Below are positions 1 through 9,070 of a stretch of 64,000 nucleotides of DNA, one piece after another. Both the position numbers and the translations under genes were made by a program. Under the pieces are notes generated by a model, which was not told the origin of the DNA, made no database searches, and saw only the letters and a list, made by a program, of their open reading frames with translations. Within the stretch, counting starts at the first letter, position 1; each line of letters begins with the position of its first letter. Source of the stretch: Aquibaculum arenosum (GTDB lineage Bacteria > Pseudomonadota > Alphaproteobacteria > Kiloniellales > DSM-21159); NCBI RefSeq assembly GCF_029222965.1, contig NZ_JARHUD010000002.1, forward strand, positions 372,001 to 436,000, given 5' to 3'.

Positions 1-216
1 GGGGCTGTGCTCGGCCAGGGGATAGGGCAGAAGCTGCAGCACCGAGAGAGCCGTCACCGACTTGCCGGAGCCGCTTTCCCCCACCAGGCCCAGCGTCTCG
101 CCCCGGTTCAGGTCGAAGGAGACGCCCTTCACTGCTTCGCTGACCGCCCCTCCGCTCCGAAAGCGAACCCCGAGGTTGTGCACCTGGAGCAGCGGCGTCG
201 TGCCGGTTTCCGCCAT
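1..216 (-). CDS. yejF: ABC transporter ATP-binding protein, N-terminal part (YejF-like)
   Basis: Only the first 72 codons lie in the window; the rest runs off the left edge. The protein starts [12 protein letters not shown] and reaches a Walker A motif GESGSGKS at residues 54-61, followed by [11 protein letters not shown], the usual N-terminus of oligopeptide-type importer ATPases. Its ATG overlaps the stop of the yejE permease (TGATG), so it is the fourth gene of a leftward yejABEF set. By analogy with E. coli YejF it should be a double-length ATPase energising peptide or microcin C uptake at the inner membrane. That double length cannot be checked here. Confidence 0.85.
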   Translation of the reverse strand, partial: MAETGTTPLLQVHNLGVRFRSGGAVSEAVKGVSFDLNRGETLGLVGESGSGKSVTALSVLQLLPYPLAEHSP

Positions 217-1361
217 CACTCGGCTCCCTTCGCTGCCGCCGCTGGGCGGGAACTGTCGGTCACGGCGCTTTCCGGCGGCGGTGCCGCTCCGGCGAAGAGC
301 TTGCGCGGGTCGAAGGCATCGCGCACCGCCTCGCCGATGAAGACCAGCAGGCTCAGCATCACCGCCAGGACGAAGAAGCCCGTCAGCCCAAGCCAGGGCG
401 CCTGCAGGTTGGCCTTGCCCTGGGCCAGTAGGTCACCGAGGGAGGCCGAACCGGGCGGCAGGCCGAATCCCAGGAAGTCCAGCGCCGTCAGCGTCGTGAT
501 CGAGCCGGTAAGCACGAAGGGCATGAAGGTCAGCGTGGCCACCATGGCGTTCGGCAGCACGTGCCGGAAGATGATGGTGCCGTTGCCCACACCCAGCGCC
601 CGGGCCGCGCGGACATAGTCGAAGTTGCGCACCTTGAGAAACTCGGCGCGCACGACACCCACCAGCCCCATCCAGGAGAAAGCCAGCATAATCCCCAACA
701 GCCACCAGAAGTTCGGTTCCACCACGCTGGCCAGGATGATCAGCAGGTAGAGCACCGGCAACCCGGACCAGATCTCGATGAAGCGCTGGAACAGCAGGTC
801 GGTCCAGCCGCCGAAATAGCCCTGCACCGCGCCGGCCGCCACGCCGACAATGGAGCTGAAAAGCGTCAAGGCCAGGCCGAAGAGGACCGAGATGCGAAAG
901 CCGTAGATGAGGCGCGCAACCACGTCGCGGGCCTGATCGTCGGTTCCCAGCCAGTGCTCCGAATCCGGTGGGGTCGGTGCCGGCTCAGCCAGATCCCAGG
1001 CCACCGTGCGGTGGTTGTAGGCCACCAGCGGCCAGATCATCCAACCCTTTTCGGCGATCAATTCACGCACATAGGGGTCACGATAGTCCGTTTCCGTGGG
1101 GAACTCTCCGCCGAAGTGGGTTTCCGGCAGGGCCTGGAAGATCGGCATGTAGAAGGCGTCGTCGTAGCGCACCAGGATCGGCTTGTCGTTGGCCAGGAAC
1201 TCGGCAAAGAGGCTGAGCAGGAAGAGGACCAAAAACACCCACAGCGACCAGAACCCTCGGCGATTGGCGCGGAAATTGCGCAGGCGCCGTGCCGTGATGG
1301 GCGAGACCGAGAACCCGAGAAAGCAATGCCGCGGCGGGGCGGCAGCCGGTGAGCGTGCCAT
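216..1361 (-). CDS. yejE: Peptide ABC transporter permease YejE
   Basis: Inner-membrane permease of a peptide (microcin C-type) importer. The 381-residue protein aligns along its length, from memory, with E. coli Yej[10 protein letters not shown] before the first membrane helix, FLANDKP, a periplasmic insert with HWLGTD, then the permease domain. The EAA-type loop is [21 protein letters not shown], and the protein ends with [10 protein letters not shown]. It has about 20 extra N-terminal residues ([12 protein letters not shown]) compared with E. coli. Start and stop both overlap neighbours (TGATG at either end), so yejB-yejE-yejF are translationally coupled. Confidence 0.93.
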   Translation of the reverse strand: MARSPAAAPPRHCFLGFSVSPITARRLRNFRANRRGFWSLWVFLVLFLLSLFAEFLANDKPILVRYDDAFYMPIFQALPETHFGGEFPTETDYRDPYVRELIAEKGWMIWPLVAYNHRTVAWDLAEPAPTPPDSEHWLGTDDQARDVVARLIYGFRISVLFGLALTLFSSIVGVAAGAVQGYFGGWTDLLFQRFIEIWSGLPVLYLLIILASVVEPNFWWLLGIMLAFSWMGLVGVVRAEFLKVRNFDYVRAARALGVGNGTIIFRHVLPNAMVATLTFMPFVLTGSITTLTALDFLGFGLPPGSASLGDLLAQGKANLQAPWLGLTGFFVLAVMLSLLVFIGEAVRDAFDPRKLFAGAAPPPESAVTDSSRPAAAAKGAE

Positions 1362-2461
1362 CAGCCCTCCCGCGTTTCAAAGTCGATGCGCGGGTCGATC
1401 ACCGTGTAAAGCAGATCACCCACGAGGTTCAGGAAGAGCCCCAGCAGCGTGAAGAAGTAGAGCGTCGCCAGGACGATGGGATAGTCGCGGTTCACCACCG
1501 CCTCGAAGCCCAGCAGCCCCAGGCCGTCGAGCGAGAAGATGACCTCGATCAGCAGGACGCCGGTGAACAGCACGCCAATGAAGGCCGAGGGGAAGCCGGC
1601 GATCACGATCAGCATCGCGTTGCGGAAGACATGGCCGTAGAGCACCCGGTTCTCGGTCAGCCCCTTCGCGCGCGCGGTCAGAACGTACTGCTGATGTATC
1701 TGATCGAGAAAGGAATTTTTGGTCAGCATGGTCAGTCCGGCAAAGCCGGAGATCACCATGGCCAGCACCGGCAGGGTGATGTGCCACAGGTAGTCAGCAA
1801 TTTTCATGGGCAGGGAGAAGTCATCCCAGCCGTCCGAGGTCAGGCCGCGCAGCGGGAACCAGTCGAGATAGCCGCCTCCCGCGAAGAGCACCACCAGCAG
1901 TATGGCGAAGAGGAAGTTCGGGATCGCAAAGCCCACGATGACAAGGCCGCTGGTCCAGATGTCGAAGGAACTGCCATCGCGCACGGCCTTACGAATGCCC
2001 AGTGGGATCGAGACCAGATAGGTGATCAGCGCGGTCCAGAGCCCCAGCGAGATGGATACCGGGAGCTTCTCGACCACCAGTTCCGCCACGCTGCGGTTGC
2101 GGAAGAAGGACTCCCCGAAGTCGAAGACCAGATAGTTGCCGAGCATCAAAAAGAAGCGCTCATGCGCTGGCTTGTCGAAGCCGAACTGCTGCTCCAGCTC
2201 AGCGATGAACTCTGGGTCGAGCCCCTGCGCCCCGCGATAGCTCCCGGTTTGGCCTTCCCGCCTGGGTGCAGCGACGCTGACATCCGCGTCGCCGGCGCGG
2301 GTCACCCGCTCCATGGCCGAGCCGGCTTCGCCGGTGAGCTGGGCCAGCACCTGCTCCACCGGTCCTCCGGGTACGAACTGCAGCACCATGAAATTAAGCA
2401 GCATGATGCCGAAGAGTGTCGGTACCATGAGGAAGAGGCGACGAACGATGTAGGCGCTCAT
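1361..2461 (-). CDS. yejB: Peptide ABC transporter permease YejB
   Basis: Second membrane subunit of the Yej importer, 366 aa from the ATG that gives [18 protein letters not shown], the canonical YejB start. A GTG 12 bases further upstream is also possible. It shows the N-terminal helix, a long periplasmic loop (about residues 35-110), and the binding-protein-dependent permease domain with the EAA loop [23 protein letters not shown]. It ends in the [14 protein letters not shown] motif typical of DppB/OppB-like permeases. It lies 49 bases downstream of yejA in the same transcript. Confidence 0.93.
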   Translation of the reverse strand: MSAYIVRRLFLMVPTLFGIMLLNFMVLQFVPGGPVEQVLAQLTGEAGSAMERVTRAGDADVSVAAPRREGQTGSYRGAQGLDPEFIAELEQQFGFDKPAHERFFLMLGNYLVFDFGESFFRNRSVAELVVEKLPVSISLGLWTALITYLVSIPLGIRKAVRDGSSFDIWTSGLVIVGFAIPNFLFAILLVVLFAGGGYLDWFPLRGLTSDGWDDFSLPMKIADYLWHITLPVLAMVISGFAGLTMLTKNSFLDQIHQQYVLTARAKGLTENRVLYGHVFRNAMLIVIAGFPSAFIGVLFTGVLLIEVIFSLDGLGLLGFEAVVNRDYPIVLATLYFFTLLGLFLNLVGDLLYTVIDPRIDFETREG

Positions 2462-2510
2462 CGAGCCGACCACCCCGTCCTACCTGCCGGCGTCAGCCTC
2501 GTTTCGGCCA

Positions 2511-4397
2511 TCACCCCTCCCCCTCGACAAGCTGCTCACGCGCCTCGAGACGCCGGGCCCGCTCTTCGTCGTACCACCAGGTATCAAGTTCGAACCCCGA
2601 GTCGGGAATCACGTCAGGGTGGGCAAACTTGTCCCAATAGAGAAGCCGATCCACCCGCGAGTGGTACTGTGGAATGACATAATGCCCCCAGAGCAACACG
2701 CGGTCGAGCGCGCGGGTACGCGCAACCAGCTCCTCGCGGGAGGGCGCGGCGATGAGCAGCTCGATCAGCTCGTCGATGACGGGGTCCTGCACGCCGGCGA
2801 GATTGCGGCTGCCCGGCATCTCCGCCGCTGCGGACGACCAGAACTCCCGCTGCTCATTGCCGGGGGAACTCGATTGCCCCCAGACGTTGATAATCATGTC
2901 GAAGTCGAAGGCGCGATAGCGATTGATGTACTGGGAGCTGTCCACCAGGCGCACCGAGACCTCGATGCCCAGGCGCCGCAAGTTGCGCTGGAACGGCAGC
3001 ACGATGCGCTCCATCGCCGGACTGACCAGCAGCACCTCGAAGCGCATGGGCTCACCGGTCTCCTGGTTGGTGAGGAGCAGCGTGTCCGGGTCCACTTCCC
3101 AGCCTGCTTCCGCCAGCAAGCGGAAAGCAGCACGCAGGTTTTCGCGCGGCCAGCCGCTGCCGTCGGTGGAGGGCGGCTCGAAGACCTCGGTGAAGACCTC
3201 TTCCGGCACCTCTCCGCGGTACTGCTCCAGGATCTCGAGTTCCCGGCCTTCCGGCAGGCCGCTGGACGCCAGTTCCGAGTTGGAGAAGTAGCTGTCGGTG
3301 CGCGCATAGAGACTGAAAAAGAGATTGCGATTGGACCATTCGAAGTCGAAGGCATAGGCCAGCGCCTCGCGCACTCGCGGATCGCTGAAGATCTCTCGGC
3401 GCGTGTTGAAGACGAAGCCCTGCATGCCAGTGGGCCGCTCGTGCTCCAGCGCCTCCATGATCAACCAGCCGTCGCGCACCGCTGGTACATTGTAGTCGAG
3501 CGCCCAGGCCTTGGCTTGGTTCTCCTGGCGTAGATCCACCCGGCCCGCCTTCAGGGCTTCCCGGATCACCGTGTCATCGAGGTAGTAGTCGTAGCGGATG
3601 CGATCGAAGTTGTACTGGCCGCGATTGACCGGCAGATCCGCGCCCCAATAGTCCTCGACCCGCTCCAGTGTTACATGCCGTCCGGCCTCGAAGTCGGCCA
3701 CGCGATAGGGGCCGCTGCCCAAAGGTGGATCGAGGCTCGAGCGTGCGAAGTCCCGCGTCTCCCACCAATGTTTGGGCAAAATCGGCATCTGCCCGGCAAT
3801 CAACGGCAACTCCAGGTTCTCGCCCTCGCTGAACAGCATGCGAAGCCGGCCTTTGCCGAGCTTCTCGATCGCTTCGATATTGCTGTAGTAGTAGCGATAG
3901 ATCGGGTGCCCCTCGGTGGTGAGGATTTCGTGCGAGAAGATCACGTCTTCCACGGTCACCGGCTGCCCGTCGTGCCAGCGCGCCTCGGGGTTCAGGTTGA
4001 AGATCGCCCAGGAGCGGTCCTCTGGAACCTCCATGGTCTCTGCCAGAAGCCCGTACATGGTAAAGGGTTCGTCGGCACTGGAGACCATCAGGGTCTCATA
4101 GATGTAGCCCATGCCCGAGGACGAGGTGCCGCGCACGATGTATGGATTGAAGGAATCAAAAGTTCCCTGGGCGGCAAGGCGGATTCGCCCGCCCTTGGGA
4201 GCATCGGGATTGGTGTAGTCGAAGTGCGTGAAGCTCGGCGGGTACTTCGGCTCGCCGTGCATGGCGAGCCCATGGGCCGGCTGCACCGCCAGTTCGGGCG
4301 GTGGGGACAGGGGTGGCGTCTCTGCGTCCTGAGCCAGACTGGGCGGCACGCAAGCCGCTCCCACAGCCAACGCCAAGACAGCGACGCGCAAGTACAC
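2511..4397 (-). CDS. yejA: Extracellular solute-binding protein of peptide ABC transporter (YejA)
   Basis: Periplasmic SBP family 5 (OppA/DppA-like) receptor, 628 aa, first gene of yejABEF. It starts at GTG with a strong Shine-Dalgarno (GGGGAGG, 7-base spacer). The signal peptide ends near SLA-QDAE. YejA-type features are HGLAMHGEPKYP at the mature N-terminus, KGGRIRLAAQGTFDSFNPY, WHDGQPVTVEDVIFS, and PLGSGPYRV. The C-terminal WGHYVIPQYHS and WDKF are typical of the microcin C/murein-peptide branch. It probably delivers peptides to YejB/YejE. Confidence 0.92.
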   Translation of the reverse strand: MYLRVAVLALAVGAACVPPSLAQDAETPPLSPPPELAVQPAHGLAMHGEPKYPPSFTHFDYTNPDAPKGGRIRLAAQGTFDSFNPYIVRGTSSSGMGYIYETLMVSSADEPFTMYGLLAETMEVPEDRSWAIFNLNPEARWHDGQPVTVEDVIFSHEILTTEGHPIYRYYYSNIEAIEKLGKGRLRMLFSEGENLELPLIAGQMPILPKHWWETRDFARSSLDPPLGSGPYRVADFEAGRHVTLERVEDYWGADLPVNRGQYNFDRIRYDYYLDDTVIREALKAGRVDLRQENQAKAWALDYNVPAVRDGWLIMEALEHERPTGMQGFVFNTRREIFSDPRVREALAYAFDFEWSNRNLFFSLYARTDSYFSNSELASSGLPEGRELEILEQYRGEVPEEVFTEVFEPPSTDGSGWPRENLRAAFRLLAEAGWEVDPDTLLLTNQETGEPMRFEVLLVSPAMERIVLPFQRNLRRLGIEVSVRLVDSSQYINRYRAFDFDMIINVWGQSSSPGNEQREFWSSAAAEMPGSRNLAGVQDPVIDELIELLIAAPSREELVARTRALDRVLLWGHYVIPQYHSRVDRLLYWDKFAHPDVIPDSGFELDTWWYDEERARRLEAREQLVEGEG

Positions 4398-4488
4398 CTC
4401 AAAACCTCCCCGGAGTCCCCGGTTTCCAATTGCGGCCTTAACCTAAGGCATAAGGCAGGCGTCGCAACAGTCGAAGGTTTAACGCAAC

Positions 4489-4494
4489 ATTATA
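4489..4494 (-). promoter_or_regulatory. Candidate -10 element for yejA
   Basis: On the minus strand a perfect TATAAT lies about 92 bases upstream of the yejA GTG, in the 125-base gap after the hisN-like gene. The sequence 16-18 bases further upstream is only a poor -35, so the assignment rests on the -10 alone. Confidence 0.3.
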
Positions 4495-4522
4495 TTTTGG
4501 AAAGATTTGCGCGCGACAGGCT

Positions 4523-5362
4523 TCACGCAACTTGCTGCAAGCAGGCCAAGGCCGCGTCGCGCAGCCTAGTGTTTCCCGCACAAACCACCCGCCCATCGGA
4601 CTTCAGAGTCAAAGGCTGGCCCTGCCAGTCACAGACGACGCCGCCTGCGCCTTCCACAACGGGCAGAAGCGCCATGAAATCGTATGGCTGAAGATCGCCC
4701 TCGACCACGAGGTCGACCCAGCCACTGGCAAGCTGGGCGTAGCAGAAGCAGTCACCGCCGAACAGCGCGAGGCGGGCTCTGGACGCCAGGCGCGAGAAGG
4801 CCGCGCCATCGCGGGCTGACGCCGCAAACATCTGTGGCGAGGTACAGCGGAGGATCGCCTGCTCGAGATCGTCGCACGCACGCACCTGGACCGTCGATGT
4901 CACACCCTGCGGGTCTCGATGGCGCGTGGGATGGCCGAGCGCGCCGACCCAGCGCTCATTCAGCGCAGGCATGGAAATCACCCCGGCCAGGGGGCGGCCA
5001 CGGTAGGTGAGTGCAACCAGCGTGCCGAAAATCGGATTGCCGGTGATGAAGGCCTTGGTGCCGTCGATGGGATCCAGGATCCACACATAGTCGGAGTCCG
5101 CGCCCTGGACACCATGCTCTTCCCCGACGATGCCATGGTCCGGCACCTCCTCCGCGAGGATTGCCCGCATGGCCGCCTCAGCCTCCCGATCGGCGCGGGT
5201 GACAGGGCTTTCGTCTGCTTTGGTGTCTACGTCCAGCGGGCTGCGGAAATAGCGCAGGGCGATCTCGCCCCCCACATCCGCAAGCTTCTCTGCAAGAGAA
5301 ACGAGGCCTGCAGGGCAGGCCTCGTTGCTGTCATCGGCGATGACCGTCATGGCGTCGTCCAC
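4523..5362 (-). CDS. Inositol monophosphatase family protein, probable histidinol-phosphatase (HisN-like)
   Basis: Mg2+-dependent phosphatase of the IMPase superfamily, about 279 aa. Metal-site motifs are visible: GEEHG, WILDPIDGTKAF (first metal motif), and GGDCFCYAQLASGWVDLVVE near the C-terminus (the usual WD..A motif is replaced by GGDC). The TKAFITGNP segment resembles histidinol-phosphatases (HisN) more than CysQ or SuhB. The annotated GTG start overlaps the upstream cytochrome stop (TAGTG); an ATG 12 bases downstream (5350) is equally possible. The substrate cannot be fixed from sequence. Confidence 0.8.
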   Translation of the reverse strand: MDDAMTVIADDSNEACPAGLVSLAEKLADVGGEIALRYFRSPLDVDTKADESPVTRADREAEAAMRAILAEEVPDHGIVGEEHGVQGADSDYVWILDPIDGTKAFITGNPIFGTLVALTYRGRPLAGVISMPALNERWVGALGHPTRHRDPQGVTSTVQVRACDDLEQAILRCTSPQMFAASARDGAAFSRLASRARLALFGGDCFCYAQLASGWVDLVVEGDLQPYDFMALLPVVEGAGGVVCDWQGQPLTLKSDGRVVCAGNTRLRDAALACLQQVA

Positions 5363-6495
5363 TACTCGAGTGGCGCGGGATCATCGCTCTTGCTGCGCAA
5401 GAAGGCGATCATGGCTGCCCGGTCGGCCGCATCGCGAAGGCCTGGGAAAACCATCCGAGTGCCCGGCATCCAGTCACGAGGAGCCTCCAAGAAGGCATCG
5501 AGGTTCTCATAGGTCCAGGTGACACCCTCCGCACCCATCTCCCGGGCGGCATCGGAGTAGTTGAAACTGTCGAGGTGAGCCACTGATGCGCCGACGATAT
5601 CCCAAAGATTGGGACCGACGCGGTTCGGACCACCCTCATCCGCCGTGTGGCAGGAGGCACAGCGACGGAACAGGCTCTCTCCATCGGCCGGATCGGCATC
5701 GCCGATTGCCGCCGCCAATTCGCTGTCACCTTCAGCTGCCGTGTCCTCGGCACCAGCCTCCTCGGAACCGGCTGCAGCCTCTTCACCCTCGGCTTCCTCA
5801 GGTGCGGCCTCTTCGCCGGCGGCTTCTTCAGTGGCGGCCTCGCTGCCGTCTTCCTCGCTTGCGGCCTGCTCCTCGCCTTCAGCCTCAGCCTGGCCTTCGC
5901 CTTCGGCCTCAGCAGGCTCGGCTTCCTCTTCGCCGACCACTTCCTGAATCTCTTCCTCAGTGGGCAGCGGAGCCGGATCGTTGGACAGGCTGCGCAAATA
6001 AGCGATCAGATTCGCCCGGTCTTCCACGCTGCGCATGCCACCATAGCTCATGCGCGTGCCCGGAATGGTCTCTCGGGGGTTCTCGATGAAGGCGTTCAGT
6101 GCCTCATAGGTCCAAGGCTCGTCGCTCAGGGACGCCATGGCGTCGGAATAGTTGAAGCCGTCCGCATGCGCATGGGACGCACCCACGATGTCCCAGAGGT
6201 TCGGACCCACGCGATGCGCGCCGCCCTCGTCGACAGTGTGACAGGCGGCGCAGGCCCGGAAGGCCCCCTCGCCGGCTTCGACGTCAGCATCCGCAAGCAG
6301 TGGCAACACGGGCTCGAGACCCGGCTCCTCCGCTTCCGCAGGCGCCGCTCCTCCGGCGTCACTGACTTCGATAGGATAGGCATTCTCTTCAAGCGAAGCC
6401 GGGTGAACCAGCAGCTTGGCAATGAAGCCGGTGGACATTGCAACCACGCCGGCAGTGAGAACCGCCGCGGCCATCTTGTTCAGCTCGAGGGACAT
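5362..6495 (-). CDS. Membrane-anchored cytochrome with two c-type haem domains joined by an acidic linker
   Basis: A 377-residue electron carrier resembling CycM/cytochrome c552 at its N-terminus. One uncleaved membrane helix (about residues 8-30) is followed by a class I cytochrome c domain with CAACH at 82-86 and a GTRM axial-Met motif. Then comes an Ala/Glu-rich linker (about residues 180-262) and a second cytochrome domain with CASCH at 279-283 and GTRM around residue 348. The two domains are clearly duplicates: both contain [11 protein letters not shown] and FNYSDA. CycM proteins normally have one domain. It probably shuttles electrons between the bc1 complex and an oxidase. The ATG has a nearby GGAG. 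Confidence 0.85.
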   Translation of the reverse strand: MSLELNKMAAAVLTAGVVAMSTGFIAKLLVHPASLEENAYPIEVSDAGGAAPAEAEEPGLEPVLPLLADADVEAGEGAFRACAACHTVDEGGAHRVGPNLWDIVGASHAHADGFNYSDAMASLSDEPWTYEALNAFIENPRETIPGTRMSYGGMRSVEDRANLIAYLRSLSNDPAPLPTEEEIQEVVGEEEAEPAEAEGEGQAEAEGEEQAASEEDGSEAATEEAAGEEAAPEEAEGEEAAAGSEEAGAEDTAAEGDSELAAAIGDADPADGESLFRRCASCHTADEGGPNRVGPNLWDIVGASVAHLDSFNYSDAAREMGAEGVTWTYENLDAFLEAPRDWMPGTRMVFPGLRDAADRAAMIAFLRSKSDDPAPLE

Positions 6496-6673
6496 CGCGC
6501 TCCGCTACCCTTTCGATGCGACCTGCGTCTGGGCGTGCCTGACCCGCGCATGTGAAGAAAAGCAAGGCTGCATCGACCCCTGCCGAAATGCCATACCCCC
6601 ACAGGCGCTTGCCGACGGCACCGGCCGATGCTTTAACCGCTCAAGCCCCGACCCGCAAGTGGAAGCCACAGCT

Positions 6674-7423
6674 TTGTCCGATCCCATCGTACTGATTCCC
6701 GCCCGTCTGGCCTCGACGCGGCTCCCGAACAAGCCGCTGGCCGACATTCACGGCAAACCCATGATCGTCCATGTCCTCGACCGGGCACGCGAAGCCGCGG
6801 TCGGCCCCGTGGTGGTCGCGGCCGCAGAAGCCGAGGTCGTGGAGGCTGTGGAGGCTGCAGGCGGCCGGGCGGTGCTGACCGATCCCGACCTGCCGTCGGG
6901 TTCGGACCGCATCCACCAGGCGCTGCAGCGGATCGATCCGCAGGCGCGACATGATCTGATCGTCAATCTCCAGGGCGACCTGCCTACGCTGGACCCGGAA
7001 CTTATTCGGGCCGTGCTCAGCCCGCTGGCCGATCCGGCCGTAGATATCGGCTCCCTCGCGGTGGAGATCGAGGACGCGCAGGAAAGGGACAATCCCAACG
7101 TCGTGAAGCCGGTCTGCGCCTTCGCTGAGAAGACATCGATTGCTCGGGCGCTCTACTTCACACGCTGCAGTGCACCCTGGGATGGGGGCGATCCGCGAAA
7201 GCCGCTCTATCACCACATCGGCATCTATGCCTATCGACGCGCCGCCTTGGACCGCTTTGTAGCCCTGCCGCCCAGCCCCTTGGAACTGCGGGAGAAACTG
7301 GAGCAGCTGCGCGCTCTTGAAGCCGGCATGCGCGTGGATGTGGCGCGCGTTGACACCCTTCCGCTGGGTGTCGATACTCCCGCTGACCTTGAGAGGGCCC
7401 GCTCGCTTCTCGCGCCTCGCTGA
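6674..7423 (+). CDS. kdsB: 3-deoxy-manno-octulosonate cytidylyltransferase (CMP-Kdo synthetase)
   Basis: Activates Kdo with CTP for lipopolysaccharide inner-core synthesis in the cytoplasm. The core begins [20 protein letters not shown] and carries the nucleotide-binding IPARxxSxRxPxKP motif, the LQGDLP motif, and the [11 protein letters not shown] segment. No ATG is available at the expected place. A TTG at 6674 with GGAAG eight bases upstream gives 249 aa, the normal KdsB length; a GTG at 6659 is the alternative. It is divergent from the cytochrome gene and followed by pheA. Confidence 0.92.
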   Translation: MSDPIVLIPARLASTRLPNKPLADIHGKPMIVHVLDRAREAAVGPVVVAAAEAEVVEAVEAAGGRAVLTDPDLPSGSDRIHQALQRIDPQARHDLIVNLQGDLPTLDPELIRAVLSPLADPAVDIGSLAVEIEDAQERDNPNVVKPVCAFAEKTSIARALYFTRCSAPWDGGDPRKPLYHHIGIYAYRRAALDRFVALPPSPLELREKLEQLRALEAGMRVDVARVDTLPLGVDTPADLERARSLLAPR

Positions 7424-7457
7424 GTCGCTCCCGCTGTTCCGAGAACCGGTGAATTCC

Positions 7458-8315
7458 ATGGCCGAAACCTCTACCGCCATTGCCTTTCAGGGCACGCACG
7501 GCGCCTATTCCGACATGGCCTGCCGGGCGGTCTTTCCCGAGCGCACCACCCTGCCCTGCTCCACCTTCGAGGAAGCCTTTGCCGCCGTGCGCGAGGGCGC
7601 GGCGGAACTGGCGATGATTCCCATCGAGAATTCCAGCGCCGGGCGGGTCGCCGACATCCATCACCTGCTGCCCGACTCGGGCCTGCACTTCATCGGCGAA
7701 CACTTCCAGAAGGTGGAGCACCAGTTGCTGGCACCGCCGGGGGCGACTCTGCAAGGGCTGGCGGAAGTTCACAGCCATGAGCAGGCCCTGTCCCAGTGCC
7801 GCAAGTTCCTGCGTGAGCACGGCCTACGGCCGGTGGTGCACGCCGATACCGCTGGTGCAGCCAAAGAGGTGTCCGAGCGCGGGGATCCGCGCATCGGTGC
7901 GATTGCGTCCGCCCTGGCCGGGCGCGAATACGGTCTGCAGACTTTGCTGCCCGACGTGCAGGACCAGCGGCACAACACCACCCGCTTCGTCGTCATGGCG
8001 CGGGAGCCATTGGATATCGGTCCCGAGAACGGCCCGGTGATCACTTCGCTGGTGTTCCGCGTCCGCTCCGTGCCGGCAGCGCTCTACAAGGCCATGGGCG
8101 GCTTCGCCACCAACGGCGTCAACATCACGAAGCTTGAAAGCTACATGATCGACGACCGCTTCACGGTGGCGCAGTTCTATGCCGACGTCGAAGGCCACCC
8201 CGAGCAGCGCCTGGTGCGCCTTGCCCTGGAAGAACTGGGATTCTTCAGCCGCGAGGTCCGCATCCTCGGCGTCTACCCCGCCGCCCCCTTCCGCCGCGGC
8301 GGCCATTCCATCTGA
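7458..8315 (+). CDS. pheA: Prephenate dehydratase
   Basis: Converts prephenate to phenylpyruvate in phenylalanine synthesis. The 285 aa comprise a PDT domain (residues 7 to about 185) with FQGTHGAYS, the ENSSAGRV substrate loop, and the catalytic TRF motif in HNTTRFVVMA. An ACT regulatory domain follows with the GVNITKLESYM signature that binds phenylalanine. There is no chorismate mutase domain, as in alphaproteobacterial monofunctional enzymes. ATG 7458 was chosen; an in-frame GTG three codons earlier is possible. It is 34 bases downstream of kdsB. Confidence 0.93.
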   Translation: MAETSTAIAFQGTHGAYSDMACRAVFPERTTLPCSTFEEAFAAVREGAAELAMIPIENSSAGRVADIHHLLPDSGLHFIGEHFQKVEHQLLAPPGATLQGLAEVHSHEQALSQCRKFLREHGLRPVVHADTAGAAKEVSERGDPRIGAIASALAGREYGLQTLLPDVQDQRHNTTRFVVMAREPLDIGPENGPVITSLVFRVRSVPAALYKAMGGFATNGVNITKLESYMIDDRFTVAQFYADVEGHPEQRLVRLALEELGFFSREVRILGVYPAAPFRRGGHSI

Positions 8316-8339
8316 GATGGGTGAATCCCTGTCTGTCGG

Positions 8340-8954
8340 TTAGGTCACCCAGTCACCGACACTCACCAGCCCAACCACCACCGCGATGAAGATCGCAACG
8401 GCCACCGTGCCGATTGCCAGGCCAACGAACACGACCAAGCCATCGTGCTGCAGCAGGCCCAGTGCAATCAGCAGCAGGGCCCAGCCCGGCACCCAGCCGG
8501 TAAAGGGCAGCGGCGCCACCGAGACCAACGCAATGGCAATGCAGGCCAGCCCGAGCAGCCGGCCGCCGTCCCTGGCCCAGATGTTCGCATAGCGCGGGCG
8601 GATCAGACGCTCCACCCGGCGCAAGGTCGGGACCACCTTTTCGCAGATCTGCTCCAACCGCTCGCGGGCGACCGGCTTATCCAGCAGCCAGTTCGGAAGC
8701 CAGAGACTCTGGCGCCCCAGCATGATCTGTACGGCTACAGCCAGAATCGGCAGCGCCAGGAGATTGGAAACAAACAGGGGTATCGGCAGCACCTGGGGAA
8801 TCGTGAGCAGGAGCAGCGCCGAGGCCATACTCCGATCTCCCAGGGCATCGAGCAGTTGGCGCAAGTGGATGGCCCCCGCTGGCAAGGTCTGTGACAGACC
8901 CTCCAGCAGGTCGGCGATGGAGCGATTGTTTCGGCGCGGCGCAGGAACAGTCAC
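8340..8954 (-). CDS. Exopolysaccharide synthesis ExoD family membrane protein
   Basis: About 204 aa from a GTG; a TTG at 8975 with an upstream GGAA is another candidate, so the 5' end is uncertain. ExoD family features are SIADLLEGL, GDRSMASALLLLTIPQVLP, an ALLLIALGL helix, and several C-terminal membrane segments. ExoD affects exopolysaccharide production and alkali tolerance in rhizobia, but its biochemical activity is not established. It is convergent with pheA and divergent from mtaB. Confidence 0.82.
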   Translation of the reverse strand: MTVPAPRRNNRSIADLLEGLSQTLPAGAIHLRQLLDALGDRSMASALLLLTIPQVLPIPLFVSNLLALPILAVAVQIMLGRQSLWLPNWLLDKPVARERLEQICEKVVPTLRRVERLIRPRYANIWARDGGRLLGLACIAIALVSVAPLPFTGWVPGWALLLIALGLLQHDGLVVFVGLAIGTVAVAIFIAVVVGLVSVGDWVT

Positions 8955-9070
8955 GAAGAAGGCAAGCCCAGACAATGGTTTTCCGGCTGCGCAGAGACTG
9001 CGCAGCCGCCATGCGCGCCTGGCCCGGGGCGGCCATGGACAGCGCTCGCTTTGCTTCCTATAACCGCCGA

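Noticed and set aside
1349-2677. 442-aa open frame on the plus strand opposite yejB
   Set aside because: It is antisense to a clearly recognised permease and has the Gln/His/Arg-rich composition of a mirror frame in GC-rich DNA.
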